Below are positions 1-5,203 of a stretch of 5,203 bases of DNA, piece by piece. Within the stretch, counting starts at the first letter, position 1; each line of letters begins with the position of its first letter. The stretch is taken from positions 1-5,203 of the forward strand of contig CAAFOA010000204.1 of NCBI GenBank assembly GCA_900764415.1. The letters are read 5' to 3'. Under the pieces are notes generated by a model. It was not told the origin of the DNA. It did not search any database and saw only the letters and a list, made by a program, of their open reading frames with translations. Source of the stretch: an uncultured Collinsella sp. Lineage in GTDB: Bacteria > Actinomycetota > Coriobacteriia > Coriobacteriales > Coriobacteriaceae. The position numbers were made by a program, and so were the translations under genes.

Positions 1-1
1 C

Positions 2-1036
2 GTTGCCGAGGGCACGCTGACCGTCGGTGCAACCGTGACCGCCGCGCTCGACGCCGAGCGCCGTGGCTTCCTGCGCCGCAACCACACCGCCACGCACCTG
101 CTCGACGCTGCCCTTAAACAGGTCCTGGGCGAGCATGTCTCCCAGGCCGGCTCGCTGGTGACGCCCGAGCACCTGCGCTTTGACTTCACGCACTTCGAGG
201 CTCTGTCCTCCGACCAGCTCAAGGCTGTCGAGGACCTGGTCAACCAGCAGATCTTCGCTTCCAAGCCGGTCGTGACCCACGTCATGGGCATCGACGAGGC
301 CAAGGCCGCCGGCGCTGTCGCCCTGTTTGGCGAGAAGTACGGCGATGTCGTCCGCGTCGTCTCCGTGGGCGCCGAGGACCAGCCGTTCTCCCGCGAGCTC
401 TGCGGTGGCACCCATGCCGCCAATACCGCCGAGATTGGCCTGTTCAAGATCATTTCCGAGTCCTCCACGGGCTCGAATGTCCGCCGCATCGAGGCTGTGA
501 CCTCCAAGGGCGCTCTCGACTACATGGCCGACCGCCTGGCGCTCGTTGACGCCGCCGCCGCTGCGCTCAAGTGCCGCGTCGACGAGGTTCCCGCCCGCGT
601 GGAGAACCTGCAGGCCGAGCTGCGCGAGACTTCCAGCAAGCTCAAGAAGGCTCTCACCGGTGGCTCCTCCGATGCGATCTCCAGCGCCATCGACGGCGCT
701 GTCGAGCTGAATGGCTACAAGCTCGTTGTCGCTGAGCTTCAGGGTCTCGAGACTGCCGACCTGCGCAACGTTTGGGATACCGTGCACCAGAAGGTCGCCG
801 GCCCCGTCGCCTGCGTTGTTGCCAGCGTGACCGAGAAGGGCACCCCGGCTCTGCTCGCCGCCGGCTCCGATGACGCCGTGAAGGCCGGTTTCCACGCCGG
901 CAACGTGATCAAGCAGATCGCGGGCCTGGTCGATGGTCGCGGTGGCGGTCGTCCCAACATGGCCCAGGCCGGTGGCAAGAACGCCGCCGGTATCGCCGAT
1001 GCCCTCGCGGCCGCCAAGACCGCGCTCGGCGCCTAA
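2..1036 (+). CDS. alaS: Alanyl-tRNA synthetase, C-terminal part (5' end outside the window)
   Basis: AlaRS charges tRNA-Ala with alanine in the cytoplasm and hydrolyses mischarged Ser/Gly-tRNA-Ala. The frame is open from base 2 and ends at TAA 1034-1036, giving 344 residues of an enzyme normally near 870-880, so the aminoacylation core lies upstream. An internal GTG at 35 is not the start, because coding sequence continues in frame before it. Visible parts, numbered from base 2: the editing-domain zinc motif HTATH (H28, H32); the second zinc pair in CGGTH (C134, H138, bases 401-415), which opens the tRNA-SAD segment; a charged helical stretch around residues 175-225; and the DHHA1/C-Ala domain ending in the glycine-rich GRGGGRPNMAQAGG (about 312-325). 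All four editing-site zinc ligands are present, so editing should work. It is the most upstream gene seen in a tight co-directional cluster, 17 bp before ruvX. Confidence 0.97.
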   Translation, partial: VAEGTLTVGATVTAALDAERRGFLRRNHTATHLLDAALKQVLGEHVSQAGSLVTPEHLRFDFTHFEALSSDQLKAVEDLVNQQIFASKPVVTHVMGIDEAKAAGAVALFGEKYGDVVRVVSVGAEDQPFSRELCGGTHAANTAEIGLFKIISESSTGSNVRRIEAVTSKGALDYMADRLALVDAAAAALKCRVDEVPARVENLQAELRETSSKLKKALTGGSSDAISSAIDGAVELNGYKLVVAELQGLETADLRNVWDTVHQKVAGPVACVVASVTEKGTPALLAAGSDDAVKAGFHAGNVIKQIAGLVDGRGGGRPNMAQAGGKNAAGIADALAAAKTALGA

Positions 1037-1053
1037 GAACCTAGGTTGTCGCT

Positions 1054-1482
1054 GTGGTCGCGCTCGCGCTGGACATAGGGGAGACCAGGATTGGCATTGC
1101 CGTCTCGAGCCGTGATGGCAAGATGGCGATGCCTGTCAAGGTGCTTCCTGCTGCCGAGGTCACTGGCATGGCAAAGACGTTTCGCTACCTGGTTGAGGAC
1201 TATGAGCCCGATATCTTGGTAAGCGGACGTCCCTTGACCATGGCCGGTGAGCCCGGCCCCCAAGCCGAGCGCGTCGCCGCCGTGGCCCAAAAGATTGCCG
1301 ACGAGCTCGAAATTCCGCTGGAGTTTGAGGATGAGCGTCTGTCCTCGCAGGAGGCCAAACGAATCCTGCGAGAGCAGGGGCTCAACGAAAAGCAGATGAG
1401 GGGCAAGATTGACATGATCGCCGCCAGCCTGTTCTTGCAGACATGGCTCGATCGTAAAAACGAGGAGGTTCAGCATGCCTAG
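1054..1482 (+). CDS. ruvX: RuvX/YqgF family nuclease (putative pre-16S rRNA / Holliday junction resolvase)
   Basis: This is a 142-residue protein of the usual YqgF length, with an RNase H-like fold. In other bacteria family members mature the 5' end of 16S rRNA or resolve Holliday junctions. Motifs seen: ALDIGETRIGIAVS near the N-terminus with D7 as first acidic residue; SGRPLTMAGEPGPQAERV (57-74); DERLSSQEA (93-101); and KIDMIAASLFLQTWL (118-132) with D120. D7, E94 and D120 would form the acidic catalytic set. GTG at 1054 is the only usable start: an in-frame TAG lies at 1042-1044 and no other start codon occurs before the D7 motif. The Shine-Dalgarno is weak, which suits translation following alaS 17 bp upstream. 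The 3' end overlaps mltG by 8 bp. Confidence 0.95.
   Translation: MVALALDIGETRIGIAVSSRDGKMAMPVKVLPAAEVTGMAKTFRYLVEDYEPDILVSGRPLTMAGEPGPQAERVAAVAQKIADELEIPLEFEDERLSSQEAKRILREQGLNEKQMRGKIDMIAASLFLQTWLDRKNEEVQHA
1463..1468 (+). promoter_or_regulatory. Strong Shine-Dalgarno for mltG, inside the ruvX 3' end
   Basis: A perfect AGGAGG stands 6 bases before ATG 1475. It fixes the mltG start even though this start overlaps the last codons of ruvX, and it suggests mltG is translated well independently of ruvX. Confidence 0.85.
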
Positions 1483-2830
1483 CGCTTCCGATCCGCGCCA
1501 GCAGAATCGTTCACGGAAGCCCGTGCCGCGCCCTGCTCAGCCTGGCCAGAGCCCGGCGCAGCCGACGCAGCGTTCGGCTCAGCCTGCTCAGCGTGCTGCT
1601 CAACAGCCCGCCGCTCGTCCCGCGCAGCCTGCTGGCGGCGCTCGTTTTAAGCAGCAGGCTCCTGCCCAGCGCACGCAGGGGCAGTCCCGGCAATCGCGCT
1701 CCCACGCACATCACGCTCATGGCTCGCACGGTGTTGCTCCGGCCACGCGCTCGAGCTATAACACGCACGCCCGCCGTGGTGCCCAAAAGAAAAGCTCCCC
1801 GGTGCCTATGATTATCGGTGGCGTCGTCGCCGTGCTTGCGCTTGTCGCGATCGTTTTCTTTGTCGTGCCAGCCGTCAAGGGCTTCTTTGGCGGTGAGAAT
1901 GCGAAAGTCGCTGCTGGCCAGCAAGTTACTATCACGATTCCCGATGGTGCCTCGGGTGACACCATCGCTTCGATTCTCTCCGAGAACCATATCGTCGATA
2001 ATCCCAAGGATTATTATGCGGCGGTCAAAAAGCTCAACGCCGACATGTCGCTTAAGCCTGGTAAGTATTCGTTCACCACGCTCATGGACGCCACGAAGGT
2101 TGTTCAGCAGCTCATGGAAGGTCCCAACGCCGGCTCCGATGCGCTGACTATCCCTGAGGGCCTGACGGTTGACCAGGTCGCCGATCGCGTGGCCAAGGCA
2201 TACGACAGCATTTCTAAGGAAGACTTCCTTAATCAGGCTAAGGCGAGCAATTATGTGAATGATTACGCCTTCCTTAAGGACGCCGCGAACGATTCACTCG
2301 AGGGCTTTCTATTCCCTAAGACCTATACGTTGGGTAAGGACCCGTCTGCCGATGATGTGATTCGCGCCATGCTTGACCAGTTCAACACCGAGTATAAGTC
2401 GCTCGACTTTGCCAGCTGCGAGGGCAAGATCAAGGAGCGCTATGGCGTGGAGATGTCCGATTACGACATCGTTAACCTTGCCTCGATCGTCGAGCGCGAG
2501 GGCCTCAACGCCGATCAGCGCGCGCATGTGGCATCGGTTTTCTATAACCGTCTGGCCGGCAAGCTCGATGGCCTGCGTTACCTCAATAGCGATGCGACCA
2601 TGATGTATGTCACCGGCGGCGAGGTTACCGCCGACGACCTGCAGAGCGATAGCCCATATAACACCTATAAGCACGAGGGCCTGCCGCCCACGCCCATCTG
2701 CTCTCCGTCGCTCGAGGCGCTCAAGGCTACCCTTGAGCCGACCGACTCCGATGACCTGTATTTCTACATTACACAGGATGAGGAGTATTTCTCGAAGACC
2801 TACGAAGAGCATCAACAGTCTTGGAATTGA
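1475..2830 (+). CDS. mltG: Endolytic murein transglycosylase MltG (YceG-like)
   Basis: MltG is a membrane-anchored lytic transglycosylase that cuts nascent peptidoglycan strands and so sets glycan length. The protein has 451 residues against roughly 340 in E. coli; the extra length is N-terminal. Residues 1-110 form a basic, low-complexity cytoplasmic tail rich in Pro, Ala, Gln and Arg with a His cluster (HAHHAHGSHG, 77-86). One membrane helix spans about 112-135 (MIIGGVVAVLALVAIVFFVV). A LysM-like region starts near V151 (VTITIPDGASGDTIASIL) and reaches the PEGLT motif (227-231). The catalytic domain has IVEREG (338-343) with E340 as the expected catalytic acid, VASVFYNRL, LNSDATMMY (370-378) and SPYNTY...GLPP (393-405). 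Family members usually read GLPPGPI.NPG at the end of this motif; here it is GLPPTPICSPS. The ATG is set by an AGGAGG six bases upstream. Signal peptidase cleavage is not expected; this is a type II membrane protein. Confidence 0.95.
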   Translation: MPSASDPRQQNRSRKPVPRPAQPGQSPAQPTQRSAQPAQRAAQQPAARPAQPAGGARFKQQAPAQRTQGQSRQSRSHAHHAHGSHGVAPATRSSYNTHARRGAQKKSSPVPMIIGGVVAVLALVAIVFFVVPAVKGFFGGENAKVAAGQQVTITIPDGASGDTIASILSENHIVDNPKDYYAAVKKLNADMSLKPGKYSFTTLMDATKVVQQLMEGPNAGSDALTIPEGLTVDQVADRVAKAYDSISKEDFLNQAKASNYVNDYAFLKDAANDSLEGFLFPKTYTLGKDPSADDVIRAMLDQFNTEYKSLDFASCEGKIKERYGVEMSDYDIVNLASIVEREGLNADQRAHVASVFYNRLAGKLDGLRYLNSDATMMYVTGGEVTADDLQSDSPYNTYKHEGLPPTPICSPSLEALKATLEPTDSDDLYFYITQDEEYFSKTYEEHQQSWN

Positions 2831-2832
2831 TC

Positions 2833-3330
2833 ATGAGGATTTTTAGCCCCAAACGATATGTTGCCTCGGTCGACCGCATCGACCTCGATACCCTGTGGGC
2901 CGACGGCAAGCGCGCTATTCTGCTCGATCGCGACAACACCCTGGTGCCGCGTGATACCGAGCAGGTTCCCGCTGCGGTCTCCGCTTGGCTCGAAGCCGCC
3001 CATGCCAAGGGCTTTAAGCTGTGCATGGTGTCCAATAACTGGCATCGCGACCAGGTCATGGCATCGGCGCGCGAGTTGGGGCTCGAGGCCATCAGCCATG
3101 CCATGAAGCCAGCGCCATTTGCCCTCAAAGCGGGTCTTAAGCGTCTGGGCGCCACGGCCGACGAGGCCGTGCTGATCGGCGATCAGCTTTACACTGACGT
3201 GTGGAGCGGTAACTTTGCCGGCGTTGACACTATTCTGGTCAAGCCGCAGGCAACCCAGGACCTGTGGTACACGCAGATCTTCCGTATCTTTGAGCGCCGG
3301 GCCCTGCGCGACCTTCCCTGCGAGGAATAG
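2833..3330 (+). CDS. YqeG family HAD-superfamily (subfamily IIIA) phosphatase
   Basis: This is a 165-residue cytoplasmic HAD phosphatase of the YqeG family; the physiological substrate is not generally established. All four HAD motifs are seen: motif I DRDNT (D32 nucleophile, D34 acid/base, T36); motif II S67 in MVSNNW; motif III K92 in AMKPAPF; motif IV GDQLYTDV (D117, D122). There is no sizeable cap domain, as in other YqeG proteins. I chose ATG 2833 over the TTG at 2821: it lies 2 bp after the mltG stop and gives MRIFSPKRYV, the typical family opening. A weak GGA (2823-2825) is the only nearby Shine-Dalgarno, so translational coupling to mltG is likely. It sits where many actinobacteria have aroE/aroC, between mltG and aroK. 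E. coli GmhB-type phosphatases are related but have a different motif pattern. Confidence 0.92.
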   Translation: MRIFSPKRYVASVDRIDLDTLWADGKRAILLDRDNTLVPRDTEQVPAAVSAWLEAAHAKGFKLCMVSNNWHRDQVMASARELGLEAISHAMKPAPFALKAGLKRLGATADEAVLIGDQLYTDVWSGNFAGVDTILVKPQATQDLWYTQIFRIFERRALRDLPCEE

Positions 3331-3338
3331 GTTTCGCC

Positions 3339-3872
3339 ATGTCTCAGCACATCAAACACGGCTGCGACCATATCTTCTTTATCGGCTTTTTGGGCGCGGG
3401 CAAGTCGACGCTTGCGCGCAACGTGGGCACTATGTTCAAGCGTCGATTCATCGATACCGATCGTTTGGTTGTGCGTCGTTGCGGCAAGTCGGTGACCGAG
3501 ATATTTGAGACCGAGGGCGAGGATCGTTTTCGCGAACTTGAGACCTCGGCACTCCGTTCGCTTCAAAGCGAGCGCAGCCTGCTGGTATCGTGCGGTGGTG
3601 GCATCGTCGAGACGCCGGTGAACATTGAACTGATGCACGAGATGGGTACCTGTGTGTACCTCGAAGGCGACTTTGAGGATTCGTTGCGCCAGATTCGCCG
3701 CTCCGATACCCGACCAGATTTCCGCTCGCCCGAGCATGCTGCGCGCCTGTTTGAGCATCGCCGCCCGCTGTATCGCCAAGCCGCCGATATTACCCTTGAT
3801 ATTCGCAACAAGTCCTTCGAGGACGTTTCCTACCTTTGTGCCGAGATGCTTTTGGAGCGTGGACTGCTATGA
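3339..3872 (+). CDS. aroK: Shikimate kinase
   Basis: This enzyme phosphorylates shikimate to shikimate-3-phosphate with ATP (aromatic pathway, cytoplasm). It has 177 residues, the family's usual size. Motifs: Walker A GFLGAGKST (16-24); shikimate-binding FIDTDR (37-42, D41 matching the conserved Asp of the DTD motif); FRELE (64-68, R65 matching the substrate-binding Arg); the glycine loop SCGGGIV (84-90); the LID arginine R125 in DTRPDF, where most relatives have RPLL; and the adenine/substrate motif HRRPLY (140-145, R141). All key residues are present, so it should be active. ATG 3339 lies 8 bp after the upstream stop; GAGGA at 3322-3326 is a distant Shine-Dalgarno (12 bases). Its last bases overlap the next gene by ATGA, implying coupled translation with the AroB-family gene. 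Confidence 0.94.
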   Translation: MSQHIKHGCDHIFFIGFLGAGKSTLARNVGTMFKRRFIDTDRLVVRRCGKSVTEIFETEGEDRFRELETSALRSLQSERSLLVSCGGGIVETPVNIELMHEMGTCVYLEGDFEDSLRQIRRSDTRPDFRSPEHAARLFEHRRPLYRQAADITLDIRNKSFEDVSYLCAEMLLERGLL

Positions 3873-4978
3873 TTCGCCGTCAACTTATCAATTTCCAAAA
3901 CCGCAGTGTCGATGTTCGCGTCGGTCTTGGCGCGTTTGAGGAACTGTCGCGCATGTTTGCCTCGGCTGTGGGCAAGCCTAAGCGCGCGATGGTGGTTTGG
4001 AACGACTCCACATCCGAGCGCTTTGGTGAGGTCGTCGATCATGCGCTGGTCGACGCCGGTTTTGCCGTGTCGCTGCTCGCCCTTGAGGTTTCGCCTGCCG
4101 GTGCTACGCTGGCCGATGCCGATACCGTCTTTGGCGCCCTGTCAGCTAACGGCATTACCTGCGACGATCTCGTTGTCGCTGTCGGCGACACGGCGACCTG
4201 CTCGGCCGTTTGCTGGTGTGCCAATCAGTGGTGCGGTCGCACCGAGTGTGCCTTGCTGCCGACGACGTTCGACGCCATGCTCACGGTCGCGACGACCATG
4301 AAGCCGCTCGTCGCCTCGTCGACGAATGCACTTCCCGCTATCGCGTTCCGTCCCGAGCCGGGCCTGGTCGTGTGTGACCTCGGCCTTGTTCGCGAGGCGG
4401 ACCCCGAGGACCTCAAGTTCGGCTATGTGGTACTTGTTGGCACCATGCTTTCGAGCAGCAAGTCCCGTTGGAATCAGTTTACTGAGACCGTCCCCGAGAT
4501 TCTCGCGGGCGAGGAGGTCGCGCTCGTCAATGCCGTTCAGTGGTCTCAGACTGCCCGCAAGGACGTACTGATGGCCACGAACCCGAGCGCCCGCCATGCG
4601 CTCGACTTTGGCAAGACGGGGGAGCGTACCCTGCGCGCCTGCTTGGGCGATGCCGTTTCGCAGGTCCCTGCCTACCAGCTGTTGTCCGAGGGCATGCGCT
4701 TTGAGGCGCGCCTAGCACATGCTGCTTGCGACTTCGATATCGATTACGTTTTTGAGGTCGATGACTGCCTGGAGGACTTTGGCATCGAGGAGCTTGCCTT
4801 CGACCTGGAGCCCACCGCGTTTATCGAGGAGTTCCGCAAGCAGCAGTTCGCCCGCTCGAACCGCAGTATGTTGCCGCTGCCCGCGGCACTCGGCGCCATT
4901 CGTCTAACGAGCGTTGAGGACGAGGTTCTTGAGCGCCATGCTCACGCCTACTTGGCTTCTCGCAAAGAACTTCTCTAA
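3869..4978 (+). CDS. AroB-family (3-dehydroquinate synthase-like) protein, probably catalytically degenerate
   Basis: It has 369 residues, the size of 3-dehydroquinate synthase, and overlaps aroK by ATGA; many actinobacteria have aroB here. Scaffold remnants in order: VVAVGD (102-107); LPTTFDAM (130-137), matching VPTTLLAQ; VVCDLGLVREADPEDLKFG (167-185), matching VVVDLDCLKTLPPRELASG without gaps; HALDFGKT (243-250), matching ALLNLGHT; LLSEGM (271-276), matching WLHGEA; and a C-terminal MLPLPAALGAIRLTSV. The active site is not kept: the metal-ligand Glu aligns with V188, the two metal His with K249 and (less certainly) S273, the lysine of AEVIKYG with G191, and GGGxxGD with GDTATCS. Five cysteines fall within residues 111-127. 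The start is ATG 3869; an upstream in-frame GTG at 3836 would lie deep in aroK. The frame is intact with host-like codons, so the protein is probably kept for some function, but aroB activity is doubtful. Family membership is good by context, weaker by sequence. Confidence 0.82.
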   Translation: MIRRQLINFQNRSVDVRVGLGAFEELSRMFASAVGKPKRAMVVWNDSTSERFGEVVDHALVDAGFAVSLLALEVSPAGATLADADTVFGALSANGITCDDLVVAVGDTATCSAVCWCANQWCGRTECALLPTTFDAMLTVATTMKPLVASSTNALPAIAFRPEPGLVVCDLGLVREADPEDLKFGYVVLVGTMLSSSKSRWNQFTETVPEILAGEEVALVNAVQWSQTARKDVLMATNPSARHALDFGKTGERTLRACLGDAVSQVPAYQLLSEGMRFEARLAHAACDFDIDYVFEVDDCLEDFGIEELAFDLEPTAFIEEFRKQQFARSNRSMLPLPAALGAIRLTSVEDEVLERHAHAYLASRKELL

Positions 4979-4984
4979 GATTTA

Positions 4985-5010
4985 TTGACATCCATCGTCT
5001 TTCGTATCAT
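4985..5010 (+). promoter_or_regulatory. Candidate sigma-70-type promoter upstream of the peptidase-like gene
   Basis: A perfect -35 hexamer TTGACA lies at 4985-4990, just after the upstream stop codon. The best -10-like hexamer, TATCAT at 5005-5010, leaves a 14-base spacer, which is short; with a 17-base spacer the match is only CATGTT (5008-5013). The -35 is convincing and the -10 is not. If real, transcription would begin close to the first base of the hairpin at 5016. Confidence 0.35.
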
Positions 5011-5015
5011 GTTGA

Positions 5016-5087
5016 GGGACGGGTTTCCAATCGGTTGTGGTTCGCATGCGATTCCGACGTTCGGTTGAGACCCGTCCCGCACTTTTT
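5016..5087 (+). terminator. Long hairpin followed by five T's: operon terminator or leader attenuator
   Basis: GGGACGGGTTTC (5016-5027) pairs with GAGACCCGTCCC (5067-5078): 12 pairs with one G:T and a perfect 9-bp GC-rich base. TTTTT follows at 5083-5087 after four bases. The 39-base loop itself holds a perfect 10-bp palindrome TCGCATGCGA (5042-5051), flanked by a TCGG/CCGA pair (5031-5034, 5054-5057), so a branched or stacked structure is possible. The likeliest role is rho-independent termination of the upstream operon, though the loop is long and the T run short. Because it ends 23 bases before the next start codon, it could instead be in that gene's leader. Confidence 0.6.
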
Positions 5088-5099
5088 GAGACAATAAGA

Positions 5100-5104
5100 A
5101 AGGA
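5100..5104 (+). promoter_or_regulatory. Shine-Dalgarno for the gene starting at 5111
   Basis: AAGGA within AGAAAGGAAT lies 6 bases before ATG 5111. It supports this ATG as a genuine start although only 19 codons of the gene are visible. Confidence 0.75.
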
Positions 5105-5110
5105 ATCTGC

Positions 5111-5167
5111 ATGTCTGAGTTTGCTGCCGGTCCTGCCGGTCGTATCGAACGTGTCCGTGCCCTGATG
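5111..5167 (+). CDS. N-terminus of a probable Xaa-Pro (M24 family) aminopeptidase, cut off by adapter sequence
   Basis: Only 19 residues are genuine: MSEFAAGPAGRIERVRALM. The RIERVRALM stretch resembles the first helix of the creatinase/prolidase N-terminal domain (pattern R-x-x-x-L/V-R-x-L/M-M). Gene order supports it: an Xaa-Pro peptidase, followed by efp, often comes after aroB in actinobacteria and other Gram-positives. The start has a good Shine-Dalgarno at 5100-5104. From 5168 the frame stays open, but it translates the sequencing adapter (LSLIHISEPTRL), so those residues must not be counted as protein. The existence of the gene is well supported; its product is a tentative call from few residues and context. 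Confidence 0.6.
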
Positions 5168-5203
5168 CTGTCTCTTATACACATCTCCGAGCCCACGAGA
5201 CTA
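5168..5203. other. Illumina Nextera transposase adapter (assembly artefact at the contig end)
   Basis: Bases 5168-5186 are exactly the 19-base Tn5 mosaic end CTGTCTCTTATACACATCT. Bases 5187-5201, CCGAGCCCACGAGAC, are the Nextera Read 2 adapter arm in the orientation seen on read-through of short inserts. The last two bases, TA, are where the i7 index would start. This is synthetic library sequence, not a genomic transposon end. The true genomic sequence stops at or within a few bases of 5167. Confidence 0.98.

Noticed and set aside
1511..1990. Long open frames antisense to the mltG tail and other antisense frames over alaS, yqeG, aroK and the AroB-like gene
   Set aside because: In GC-rich coding DNA the opposite strand is often open. 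Translations are low-complexity Arg/Ser/Leu-rich, have no recognisable motifs, and lie fully within well-supported genes.
2821..2832. TTG start at 2821 for the YqeG-family protein
   Set aside because: It would overlap the mltG end and add MELI before the typical MRIF opening; ATG 2833 fits the family better.
3836..3868. GTG at 3836 as start of the AroB-like protein
   Set aside because: It lies inside aroK with no Shine-Dalgarno; the ATG at 3869, overlapping the aroK stop as ATGA, is the normal coupled arrangement.
3869..4978. Calling the AroB-like gene a pseudogene
   Set aside because: There is no stop or frameshift, the start and overlap with aroK are orderly, and codon use matches its neighbours; loss of active-site residues is not gene decay.
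5065..5095. Second promoter TTGAGA (5065-5070) with GACAAT (5090-5095)
   Set aside because: The spacer is 19 bases, the -35 is part of the hairpin stem, and the implied transcript would start at or past the Shine-Dalgarno, leaving too little leader.
5168..5186. Tn5-like mosaic end as evidence of a natural IS50/Tn5 insertion
   Set aside because: The hyperactive 19-base mosaic end followed directly by the Nextera Read 2 arm is a library construct; natural IS50 ends differ and would lead into transposase sequence.
4975..5196. Reverse-strand reading frames beginning with GSEMCIRDS or VYKRQ across the 4979-5196 region
   Set aside because: Their first codons are the Nextera adapter read in reverse, and the rest crosses the intergenic hairpin. 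They have no Shine-Dalgarno and no family likeness.

Overview
The window looks like a chromosomal segment of a high-GC, densely coding actinobacterium, most likely of the class Coriobacteriia (a Collinsella-like gut organism). This rests on the codon usage and on the actinobacterial gene order alaS - ruvX - mltG - (aro genes) - aro kinase - AroB family - peptidase. No 16S rRNA or other marker is present, so the assignment is an inference. It ends in non-biological sequence: the last 36 bases carry an Illumina Nextera transposase adapter, so the assembled contig really stops near 5167.

Layout. All genes are on the + strand. Positions 2-1036 hold the 3' part of alaS (alanyl-tRNA synthetase: end of the editing domain plus the C-Ala/DHHA1 domain). 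Then come ruvX/yqgF (1054-1482), mltG (1475-2830), a YqeG-family HAD phosphatase (2833-3330), aroK (shikimate kinase, 3339-3872) and a divergent AroB-family protein (3869-4978). The junctions are 17 bp, an 8 bp overlap, 2 bp, 8 bp and a 4 bp ATGA overlap, so these six genes read as one transcription unit. A non-coding stretch of 132 bp (4979-5110) follows. It has a perfect TTGACA hexamer and a long hairpin followed by five T's. The first 19 codons of another gene (5111-5167), probably an Xaa-Pro peptidase, then run into the adapter.

Function. The operon mixes translation (alaS), RNA or Holliday-junction nuclease function (ruvX), cell-wall glycan-strand termination (mltG), a HAD phosphatase and shikimate-pathway genes. 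The shikimate kinase keeps its substrate- and nucleotide-binding residues. The AroB-family neighbour keeps length, position and recognisable fragments of the 3-dehydroquinate synthase scaffold, but appears to have lost all three metal ligands, the NAD glycine motif and several other active-site residues. It is an intact open reading frame, so it looks like a maintained pseudoenzyme or a repurposed protein rather than a decaying gene. This is the most interesting biology in the window. I see no mobile element, CRISPR array, tRNA or rRNA.
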